Shown here piece after piece: positions 47,645 to 58,400 of a DNA stretch of 64,000 bases. How positions within the stretch are numbered: position 1 is the first letter of the stretch; every line of letters starts with the position of its first letter. The notes under the pieces are model-generated. The model searched no databases and was not told where the DNA came from. It was given only the letters and a program-made list of their open reading frames with translations. Source of the stretch: Fusobacterium varium (GTDB taxonomy: Bacteria > Fusobacteriota > Fusobacteriia > Fusobacteriales > Fusobacteriaceae); assembly GCA_002356455.1 (NCBI GenBank), contig AP017970.1, positions 1 through 64,000 on the forward strand, written 5' to 3'. A program made the position numbers and the translations under genes.

Positions 47645-47836
47645 CTATCCTTTCATTTCATTTTTATCTTTTAATGCAAGTTTAAATAGCTCTATCAATA
47701 TCTGAGTATTGTTCCTTCTTTGACCTTTAATATTACTTAATCTTTTTATTTTCTTTTGTATAAAAGTATATTCTTCTTTAGTAAAGTGACAGCCATATAA
47801 ACGATATTTTTGTAACTCTTTTTCTCTTTTTTCCAT
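47645..47836 (-). CDS. Small DNA-binding-like protein
   Basis: A 63-aa basic protein with the segment FTKEEYTFIQKKIKRLSNIK and NNTQILIELFKLAL, which resembles a ribbon-helix-helix or short helical regulator. The protein at 48692-48994 has a similar pattern (TNREIIIYLFKKY), so both may be related regulators. Eight nt follow the FadA-like stop. Confidence 0.5.
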   Translation of the reverse strand: MEKREKELQKYRLYGCHFTKEEYTFIQKKIKRLSNIKGQRRNNTQILIELFKLALKDKNEMKG

Positions 47837-47844
47837 ATCTTCCT

Positions 47845-48207
47845 CTACATAATTGCCTGATAAATATTTATTATCTCTTCTTTTTCTTCAATTTCTTTTT
47901 TCACTTCTTCTTTCTCTTCTCTACATTTTTTTAATAATTCTTTATAGTCTTTTTGGTAATATCTATATGGTTCCACTTCAGTTATATATTTTTCTGTTCC
48001 TAGCAGTTTCTGATATTTTGCTCTTAAAGATATCAGTGCTTCCTCTGCTTCTTTCGCTTCAGCTTTTCTTTGATTATACATAGCCGTTTCTTCTATTTCT
48101 AATTGCTTGAAATTAACTTCAAGCTGCTCTAATGTTGATAATACATCTGCTGATGAATATGACACTGTTGATATTAATAATATGCATCCTACCAGTATTT
48201 TTTTCAT
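47845..48207 (-). CDS. FadA-like adhesin
   Basis: A 120-aa secreted coiled-coil protein. The signal peptide KKILVGCILLISTVSYSSA is followed by a helical hairpin with LEQLEVNFKQLEIEETAMY, an Ala/Glu-rich helix, RYYQKDYKELLKKC and EIEEKEEIINIYQ. These match the Fusobacterium FadA pattern (VGELQALDAEYQNLANQEE, RFYKSQYQELASKY). FadA mediates binding to host cadherins in F. nucleatum. Cys102 in the second helix is not usual. GAGGTGAAA lies upstream. Confidence 0.8.
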   Translation of the reverse strand: MKKILVGCILLISTVSYSSADVLSTLEQLEVNFKQLEIEETAMYNQRKAEAKEAEEALISLRAKYQKLLGTEKYITEVEPYRYYQKDYKELLKKCREEKEEVKKEIEEKEEIINIYQAIM

Positions 48208-48217
48208 AATTTCACCT

Positions 48218-48631
48218 CTATTTTTTTTCTTCTAAGGGGATATATTCTTTCAATATATCATTTATCTTATACTTCTCAACTATTTCATTTATTACTTTTA
48301 CTTTTTCTTCTCCAAGTTTTTGATTAAATAGTGCTTGCTGCAGCTGTGGATATATTTCTACTGTATTTTTATCTTTTAGTAATTCTGCATTATTCTTATA
48401 TACTTCTAAAAGTTCATAATCATATATTTGAACTGTCTTTTGTGCTATTGAATTAAGATAATATTCTATCTCCATATTAAGTTTCATTTCTTCTAAATAC
48501 TTCTTTTCTTCCTCTGTATATTTTTTATTTTTCATTTCTGTAAGGACAGCTTTTCTTACTAGAAGCTGTGCTATTCCATCTTTATTTCCATTTAATCTTT
48601 TTAATTCTTCCTTTGTTAATTTTATTTCCAT
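48218..48631 (-). CDS. Helical protein resembling SurA/parvulin N-terminal region
   Basis: A 137-aa mostly helical soluble protein (KLTKEELKRLNGNKDG, then IAQLLVRKAVLTEM, YYLNSIAQKTVQIYDYELLEVY). The pattern recalls the N-terminal helical domain of SurA/PrsA-type chaperones, but no PPIase domain or signal peptide follows. AAGGAGAAG precedes the ATG. Next to the FadA-like gene, it might help export; this is inference. Confidence 0.55.
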   Translation of the reverse strand: MEIKLTKEELKRLNGNKDGIAQLLVRKAVLTEMKNKKYTEEEKKYLEEMKLNMEIEYYLNSIAQKTVQIYDYELLEVYKNNAELLKDKNTVEIYPQLQQALFNQKLGEEKVKVINEIVEKYKINDILKEYIPLEEKK

Positions 48632-48691
48632 TTCTTCTCCTTAATTATTATTTCGTATATTGAAGATTTTTGTTATCCCTTTGTTTTGGAT

Positions 48692-48994
48692 TTATATATA
48701 TTTTTTTCTTAGTTGTCTTTTTTCTTCTTTTGTATATCTATTTTTATTTAATTCTTCACTTATTAATTCAAGAAGTGGATTATTATCTTCAACATTGTCT
48801 TTTACTTCAAGATTATCGTATTTTTTAAATAGATATATAATTATTTCTCTGTTTGTTTTAAATTCAGTTTTTAGTTTTCTAAGTCCTTTTTGAATTATTT
48901 CAAATTCTTCATCAGTAACCCTTATCCCTAAAATAGTCTTATTTCTATTTCCACTTCCTAATGGTCTTCCTCTTCTTTTAATTTTTTCATTCAT
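48692..48994 (-). CDS. Small regulator-like protein with RGRPLGS motif
   Basis: A 100-aa protein starting NEKIKRRGRPLGSGNRNKTI, an AT-hook-like RGRP motif. A short region follows resembling ribbon-helix-helix (ILGIRVTDEEFEIIQKGLRK, then TNREIIIYLFKKY). GGAAGG lies 8 nt before the ATG at 48994. It may control the surface-protein operon. Confidence 0.55.
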   Translation of the reverse strand: MNEKIKRRGRPLGSGNRNKTILGIRVTDEEFEIIQKGLRKLKTEFKTNREIIIYLFKKYDNLEVKDNVEDNNPLLELISEELNKNRYTKEEKRQLRKKYI

Positions 48995-49022
48995 ATTTTT
49001 CACCTTCCAAATTAGCTCAAGG

Positions 49023-49343
49023 TTACTTTATGACCTTTACTGCTTTAAATTTTTTATAACATATTGGAATATTTATTAAATCGCTAAAAATACTTTTTTT
49101 CATGTCCAATATTAATTCATTATCTTGAATTGTTGCCTCTACTATTAAAAATTTATTATCTTTTTTATCATAACTTATTACTGCATATTTCTTTCCATCT
49201 AATTCTAGAATTTCATAATCCTGGTACCATTCTGGTTTATGGTATCTTCCATTTGCTTTCCAATAATGATGGCTTCCTATGAATATTGTTACAATAATCC
49301 AAAATAAGATAAAATTTTTTAAATAATTTTTAAATTTATACAT
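49023..49343 (-). CDS. Small membrane-anchored protein
   Basis: A 106-aa protein with one N-terminal helix (FILFWIIVTIFIGSHHYW) and a beta-rich periplasmic-like part (YEILELDGKKYAVISYD). It lies after the terminator of the autotransporter gene. Function is unknown. Confidence 0.55.
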   Translation of the reverse strand: MYKFKNYLKNFILFWIIVTIFIGSHHYWKANGRYHKPEWYQDYEILELDGKKYAVISYDKKDNKFLIVEATIQDNELILDMKKSIFSDLINIPICYKKFKAVKVIK

Positions 49344-49376
49344 TATCTTTTTTTCCTTTAGTTTCTTTTGGAAATA

Positions 49377-49413
49377 TTAGACCACCCTTATTCAAGGGTA
49401 GTCTAATATTTTT
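49377..49413. terminator. Terminator of the autotransporter gene
   Basis: ATTAGACTACCCTT on the minus strand pairs with AAGGGTGGTCTAAT (two wobble or mismatched positions). It lies 10 bp after the autotransporter stop. Confidence 0.8.
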
Positions 49414-49422
49414 TTATTATTC

Positions 49423-52400
49423 CTAGAATTTATAATTGAATCTTACTCCATATTTAATTGATGAATCTTTTTTATTACTTTCATCTGCTGCCTCTACTTC
49501 AAATGTTACTCCCATGTGGTTGGCTTTTTCTACTGTAAGTCCAATTTTTCCTGTAAGTTTACCTTCACTTTCTTCTGAAGTAATCAGACTGTAGTATCCT
49601 TCTCCTCCATTTTTTAGTCTTGCTTTGTTTCCATCATAGTTATCTCCAAGCTCATATGCGTATTTTACATCTGCTGTTACTTTTACAGATACATCATTTC
49701 CTGCATAGATTCTCTGTTGTGCTTTTACTCCTACTCCTAACTGGGCGCTTAAATAATCATTATCTTTAATTTGCACTTCCAGTCCACCTTTGCTTCCTGC
49801 TTTTTCTTTAAATCCGTCTACTTTTCCATACTCTAAATCTAAATCAGTATATACATCCAATTGTCTAGAAACATCTGAATAGATAACTTTAGTAAATCTG
49901 TTATCAAATGCTACAGAGTAAGTATTGTACTCTCCTTTATTTTCAAATGTTTCCTGAAGATTAAGCTTTCTCTTAGCTATATGTCTGTTATATCCTAGTT
50001 CTATTCTTGACAGCCATGATACTTTATGTTCATCACTTAAATTTTTAACTCTGTGTACTCCTGCTCTTAATGAATATACATCCTCTTTTGAACCACCATC
50101 ATCAAAGTCAAATTTTGACCCGGCAAATCCTAATGTATATCCATATTTACTTCCATATTCTGTTCCTTCTTTTTCTTTCATATACAAAAGCCCCATTACC
50201 TTATAGTCATAGTCATCTATTCCCACAGTAGAATCCTTATAGTTTCCTTCAGTATAGATAACACTGTATTTACTGCTGTCTCTAGTTAAATTGTATGATG
50301 ATTCAAGCTCATAGAAAGAATTGTCAAATGCTCTATTGATATCCTGCATTCTTCCTTGAATAGTCGAATAGATATCTCCTCTTGTTTCTGCTAAAGTTCT
50401 AGCTGTTTCATTTGCAAACTCCTCTCCAGAAAGCCCTGCAAGATAACTATTTAATCCTTTCAATATATCTGCATCTTTTCCATTTCCTCCACTATTGGCA
50501 AGAATGTTATCCAAACCTTTATCCAATGCATCAAACTGATTTCCTATTGTTAAATCTGCATATGGTCTTTTTACTATTACTAAATCTTTTCCATTAACTA
50601 TTTTTGATACAAATAAAGGAGAAGTTACTGGTGTAAGTTTATTTCCTGTAACTGTTCCTGCTGCTACATTTACAAAGTCTTTTATCTCATATGAGATTCC
50701 ATTTCCTGTCAATGCAAAGTTTGGAAGTATATTTACTTCACCATTTACACTATGTGCATTAAACAGAGGAATTCCTGTTGTTACATCTACATAGGCCCCA
50801 TTTACCGTTATATCTCCCTGAGTAGTAAGGGTTCCTCCAATTGATACATAGTTATCATTTATTGTAATATTTCCGTTTGAATCTATTTGGACACTTCCTA
50901 TAGTTGCTGTTGCAGCTCCTGAACTTCCAGCGCCACCACTTGAACCTGTTGCACTTCCTCCTGCTCCTACAATTACATTTCCTATATTTACGAAGCTTCC
51001 AGCACCTTCTATTCCTATTCCATTATTTACATAAATAGTTCCTGTATTTTTAAAAGAACCTCCTGGACCTACTAACATTCCTACTCCATTATTTACTGTA
51101 ATAATCCCATCATTTATTATTTCAGAATTTTGATATGCTGCCATTCCTACTGTAACTGCTCCACAAGAAGCTAAAGTACTTCCTAAAGTTACATTTCCTG
51201 TATTTACAGCTACTGCTCCATTTTTTACAAGAATTCCTACTCCACCATTATCTACAGTCATGTTTCCTGTATTTGTAACCTTTGTTCCTATTCCATCTCC
51301 ATAGATTCCTACTGAATGATCATGATTTACAGTTATATTTCCAGAATTATTTACAATAGTTCCTGCAGTTGCAAAGATTCCTACTGAGTTCAGATGTTTT
51401 TCAGTATCCTTATGGTCTCCATTTACATCTGTAGCTCCTACTGTTATCTTTCCATTATTATTTATTGTGTTTAATCCATTTGAGAATATTCCTACAGATG
51501 ACATTCCTAATGTCATATCTGCATTGTTATTAACTGTTATTCCCTGACCTTTTGAATAAATTCCATATCCACTGTTTCCTACAGTCCAGCTTCCTGATGA
51601 TGTAATAGTTGATGGCGCTGTTCCTCCAACTTTATATATTCCCACAGAACCTGTTTTTGTTTTGTCAGCTATTGTCATATTGCCTGCATATGTTACATTT
51701 CCATTTCCTTCACTTACTATTCCTATACTTGTATCTGTTCCAATAGTCATATTACCTGTCACTACTGAATTTAGTCCTTTTGCATATACACCTATAGAGT
51801 TTTCATCATTCAGAGCTATTGTTCCCATTGACAAGTTGATATTTCCGCTTCCTGCTCCATAAATACCGACTCCATTAGTTCCTACATTCATAGTTGTTCC
51901 ACTTTGTGAAATTGTTCCTCCAGTCATATTTTTTCCATAGATTCCAATACTGTTATTTTCTGCTGAAACATTTCCTATTCCTGTATATGAACCTTTTTCT
52001 ACAAATATTCCTATTGATGAATTTGTTAGTGAAGTAGCTTCAGCTACTGATATATTTCCATTTACTCCTACTATACTGTTTTCTCCATATACACCAATAT
52101 TATTATTTCCTCCAGTTATGCTAACATTTCCATTTACTTTAATGTTAGAACCTTCTTTTGCCATTATTCCTACCTGATTACTAGCATTTGAATTTCCTAT
52201 AGATATTCCTGTTGGAGCTGTTTCTACTTTTGAATCCTTTAATACTATACCTATATTATAGTCTCCTGTTTGTGTAATTGTTGGAAGAACTACTGTTGCT
52301 CCTAAAACTTGAGGCTCTACCCCTTCATAATAAGCTCCTATTGAGTATTTAGATGGTGTTCCTCCCTGTACTGCTATTGTAGTTCCTCCAAGTGTTGGAG

Positions 52401-55400
52401 CTGTATTTTTTACATATATTCCTATTCCGCCATTTTTAGCTGTTATCACTGAGTTTCCATTAGCAGTTACACTTCCTCCATCTGCTACTATTCCTATTTG
52501 ATTATCAGCTGTTATATTTCCTGTGAACGTTAAAGCAGCACCTTTAGAATACATATATATTCCATCTGTTCCTACTGTTATATTTCCTGTATTTGAAACT
52601 ATAACTGATGTCCCTGCTCCTTCAGCATATACTCCTATTCCACCTTTTCCAGCTGTGATTGCTGTTCCTGTCAGAGTTATATGTGAACCTGCATTAGCTA
52701 TTATTCCTATTGCACTCTTACTTGAACTTGAGTCTCCTACTTTAATAGTTCCATTTATTGTAGAATTTGTAGCTGTTGCCATAACTCCTACACTTTCATT
52801 TCCCAAAGTAATAGTTCCTGCATTAATATTTGGTAATATTACTTCCTTAAGAACTAATCCTGTATTACCAGACTTAGTAGAATTTATATTATTTGATATA
52901 AGTCCATTTGTTACTCCTTCTATGTATACTCCTATTCCATTTGTTCCAGTAATATTTATATTATCATTTTTTACTGTTTCATTTGTCCAAGTTGTATATA
53001 TTCCAACTCCATTATTCCCTACATTTATAACTCCACTATTTTCTACCTTTGCTATATTTGTATATATTGCAGCCACTGGCTTATTTTTATCTGTAGACTC
53101 TACATTAATACTTCCAGCATTACTTACAGTTATACTTCCAGGGATTCCTCCTGCTACTCCTTCTTTCTTAACTGCTGCTAATCCTGTTCCATCTACAATG
53201 TTAATAACTCCACTTGCAGTATTAGTTATATTATAGTTTCCATTTGCACTAGTATCATATTGTCCTATAAGCCCTATTGAATCCTTCCCTATATTTAGGC
53301 TTCCTGCTGAAGATAAGCTTCCATTTGTTGTAGACATAAATGAACCAGAACCATTCATAGTAATATTAGCTCCAAGTTGAAGAGTTCCACCATTATTTAA
53401 TATTCCTATTCCTCCATTAGTTCCAAAATTTAATACAAGATTATCTCCATTTCCTCCAAGACTGGCATTTCCACCATCTCCTATATATATTCCTGCACCA
53501 CCATTTATATTTATAGTTGCACCTTGTGTTATAAGATTATTTCCCTTTTCTACATATATTCCTATTCCACCAGTAGTAGTTATAGTTCCATTATATGAAA
53601 GTGTCTTGCCTCCTGAATTTGTATGTGTACTATCTTCCAGATATACTCCTACACCATCTTTAGCATTTACACTTACACCATTTAAGGCATAATTTCCAGC
53701 AGCCTTTGTATAGATTCCTACTGAAGTTTTTCCATCATTAGCCCCTAAGCCTGAATCAGGTTTGCTCTCTCCAGTTTCTATTGCTACTCCATTAGCAAAT
53801 GCTACTGCATCATCAAAAAGATACACTCCAATTGATCCCTTGCCAGTAGTTGTTATATCTCTAGAAATTACAGAATTATTACCCTGAACAGCAACCCCTA
53901 TTGCTCCATCTCCTTTTACATTTACTGCAAAATCTATCTTAGCATTTTCTCCAAATATTCCAACTCCACCTGAACCTATTTCCAAAGTTCCAACACTTAC
54001 TTTATTGACATCTGTTCCTGCTAGATAAATTCCAAGTTTATCTGATTTAATAATTCCATCTGCACCATCAAAATTTGCATTTGTACCCTCTACATATACT
54101 CCTGTTCCTGTCGTAGCAGTTATTGTTCCACTATTTTTCCCACTGCTTGTTCCATTACCTGCTATATACATTCCAAGGTTAACTCCAGCATTTATAGTAT
54201 CAGTATTTTCTACAACAGCTGTATCTCCTGCTGCTGTCTTAGCTACCATTCCTGCTGACGACGTTCCTGTTGCTCCACTTACATCAAGAACTCCTCCATT
54301 CACTCCTTTTCCTTCAGCAACATATATTCCTATATTATCTAATCCTGACATAGTTATGTTTCCTTTTGAAGTTAAAGTTGAATTTTCTCCTATATATGAA
54401 GCTGTATTATTTGAAGTACTAGATTCTATATTTTTAGTATTAACAAGATTTATTCCATCAGCTGCATATATTCCTATACTTTTAGTTCCTGTAAGTTTAA
54501 TATCAGAACTATTTGTTATAGGCCCTAAAGCATTTCCTTTACTATAATATATTCCTATATTTTCAGTTCCTGATGTATTATTTACAGTAATTAATCCTCC
54601 AGTTGCATAAGCGCCATCAACAAGATACATTCCTGTTCCTTTTCCAGAGTTTGTATTAAGAGTAAGTCCTCCTGCACCTATAGTTACAGTTCCTTCACTT
54701 CCATATACTCCTATTGCATCAGTTTTAGCTGCTACTGTTCCTGATATAGTTGATGCTCCATCTATAAACACTCCTATAGTTTTATCTCCAGTAGCTGCTA
54801 CATTTACATCTAAAGTATTATTTCCTTTAGAATAAATTCCTACTGCTTCTTTTACAACATTCAATAGCCCTGTTGTATTACTTGTAAATGTACTTCCAGT
54901 ATTAGCATTTTCAAGATATATTCCAACTGTTTTATTTCCTGCTGTTGTTGGAGTAACTACACCATCTACTGTTATTGTTTTCCCTGCATCTAATTCAATA
55001 GCTGCATCTTTACCATATAGATAGATATTTTTATTTTCATTATTATTTGTAAAAGTTAGATTTTGTTTAATATTTACTATTCCATTTTCTGCAAAAACTC
55101 CTATATTAGATTTTCCACCAAATGCAATATTATTTCCAGTAAGTTCTGCCTTCGCACCATCTTTTACATAAATCCCAATACCTTTATCTGGCTTGATATT
55201 AATTAAATTAGTATTTTTAACAATACTTCCATTTCCTAAGCCTGTCATTCCAATCTGACTGCTCGAATTTAATGTTATTGTACCTGTATTTGTTATAGTC
55301 CCTTGAGCTACACCCATTCCTATAGCATTATTCTTTCCAGTCACTAAATTAATAATTCCTCTATTAGTACCATTTCCATTTTTTATATAAATTCCAGTCC

Positions 55401-58400
55401 CGTTTTCTCCAACCTTTATATTCCCAGTTGAATTAAAACTATTCATATTTTCAGAATATAAAGCTATTCCTTTTTCCATAGCCTCAGCATCTAAGTTTAT
55501 ATTTACATTTGTATTTTCATTCCCTGTTCCTTTATAGAATATTCCTATTCTTTCTTTATTAGAATTTTCATTAGATTTTAATGTAATACTAGACCCAGAT
55601 ATCTGTGAAGTTCCATCTACCATAACCCCTATTGCATCTGTTCCTAAATTTATAGTTCCTAAGTCAGCAATCTCACTTCCATTTATTCCATAAATTCCAA
55701 CTCCATTTTTGCCTGTTACAATCTCTCCTGTATTTGAAATAACTGCATTCTTTGCATAAATTCCTATCGCTGTTGCATCATCCTTTGAACTTCCAACTTG
55801 AATCTTTCCAATATTTTTTACTTCAGCATCAGTATTTAGACCATTTTGTTTATTATTATCTGCATATATTCCTATTGTTCCTTCTCCAGTTAAAAGGATA
55901 TCTCCTTTATTTTCTACTTTAAGTGTTCCTTCTCCTTGCTTTCCTCCAAATTCAGAAACTATTGGATTGCCATCTTCTCCTACTCTGTACGCTTGTGCCA
56001 GAATTCCAATTCCTTCATTTCCTGCTACATCTATAGTTCCTTCACTTTTTACTTGACTTCCATTTACAGCAAATACACCTACACCTTTACTATTTACTAT
56101 ATTATTTTCTTTTTCTACTTCTATTCTACTATTAGTTCCAAGAGTTACTTGTCCATAATTAATATATGCTCCTATTGCTCCATTTCCACTCTCTGTCCTA
56201 TCTGCCACAATTTTAGAACCAGTTCCTAAATTAATCTGAGTATCAGCAACACTAGCAGCAGATTCACTTGAAGTTACTTTCATCCCTATAACATTACCAT
56301 TTCCAAATTTATCAGCTTCTTCATTTGTAAGTGTAGAGTTCGCTGTTATTCCATTTGCTATATTTATTTTAAATTTTTCCCCTAAGAATCTATTGTAAAA
56401 AATATATTCCATTGAGTTTTTATTTGTTGAACTTTGATTTATATTTTGGTCTATATTTATACTTCCACCATTTACTAAAGCAAGCCGATAATCCTGATGT
56501 ACTCCATCATCAATTATTGTTGCTCCTATTTTATTTTCTAAGTCATCTCTTAATGTTCCTAAATTCAATGGACCTACATTATCAAGTTTAACTGCTGCAA
56601 TAATATCATTAGAAATAACTTTAATTCTAGTATTTGCATCGCTCTTTATTGGATCGACACTTCCTGCAGAACAGTCTTTAATAAATGCTATAGATGTTCC
56701 ATCTAAAACTATTGTTCCTCCAGATATATCTATTATCCCTGCAGTCTGAGTAGCACTTGAGTGATACATAGTACTAATTGCTATTCCATTATTAACATGA
56801 AGAATTGAATTCTTTAAATTTATTTCTCCTCCATTTAAAGAAATTACCCCAGCTTGACCATTATCCACTTTAATATAGTTATTTTCCGCATTTATAACTA
56901 CTTCATTACCAGTCTTATTCCCGTCTTTTGATGCATAAAGAGCTACTCCGTTTTTTCCATTAAATCCTGTAATTTCTATATCTGGATTTTCTGCAGTTCC
57001 TATATTTCCTTTATTATTAATTGTTATCTTAGCATGATAATCTGCATATGCTCCTACTGCATTTGAATCTTTTGAAACACTTTTCACTTTTATTTTTGTA
57101 TCCTCTACTTCAACTTCCCCCTGTTTTATACCATAGTACTTTGTAGTATAAGCTTTTCCATCAACTCCTATATAACTATAACTTTTTTCCCCACCTAAAG
57201 CTACTATAAGTGTTGAATCTTCCACACTATCTGGGACTTCTATATTTTTAACTTTTACTGATCCAGCAATAGAATAGATAGCACTATTTTTTGAACCTTT
57301 ACTTAAAGATATCCCTCCATCAGAAATTGCTGTTCCTCCAAAGGTATAAATTCCTATGTTTTGTTTTCCTCCTTCTAACATAATTTTTCCAGTTCCCAAA
57401 TTTAAAGTAGTTCCCTCTTTAACATAAACTCCTGTATTTCCTTTAGTCAAGTCATATATATTAATTTTATGTGAATCTAATTCTATTTTGGGTCCCCCTC
57501 TAAATATATCTGCAATAATTCCACTAGAACCTTCTATATTCATTTCTGTATAATAAGGTGGGTCGTTACTAACATCGTAGTCTATTAAAGGAACCCCTGC
57601 TGTTGTTGTTGTTGTAAATTTTTTATTTCCTTCACCAGGAGCACCAATATTAACATTAACATTTCCTTTTATAGTTGTACCTGATACTCCATAGAAATAA
57701 TATCCTGTATTTCTATCACCAAATATATTAATAGGATTTTCAAAACTTAAAATTATTGTATTTTGATTATTATTTGGATTATTATCTGAAGTGACATCTA
57801 CTGTCACTCCTATATTATTATAACCATACGCATTTATTTCTCCTTTATTTCCTATGTGAAATATAGAACCAGAATCATTTCGGCTATCATCAATTCTAAA
57901 AATTGCTGTATTTCTAGTCCAAACATTAATTTTTCCTGTTTTTCCATTATAAAAAACATTATTTCCACCACTATTCCTACCACCAAAAATATTATTAGAA
58001 CCACTAAAAACAGAATCTTGTCCATTCCAACTCCCTTTATATGGTTGTGAAATTATTTCACCAGTATTAATTACATAGCCTTCTCTATTGTAGCTTCCAT
58101 TGTAATTAATTAGAGCTATTCCGTTTCCTTCAGCAGTTATTTTTCCATTATTTAACCATACAAGTGCTTCATCTTTTGGAGAAGTGATTAGTTTTTCAGA
58201 ATCTTTAAATGCTTCCAATACTATTAATTTATCCTCTTCAGAGATTACAGATTTTGTTAATTGGTTTTCAAGCTCTATTTTATTGATAGAAAAACGAGGG
58301 ACAAAATCAATAAAACCATACCCTGATCCTATTAATAAAGGAGATGTATATAAAATATTCCCACCATTAAATGAAATTCCATTTCCATATCCATTAATTT

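Noticed and set aside
52523-53236. 237-codon plus-strand open frame inside the autotransporter
   Set aside because: It is a shadow of the repetitive passenger (Pro/Ile/Val-rich mirror of the Gly/Asn repeats) and has no ribosome site.
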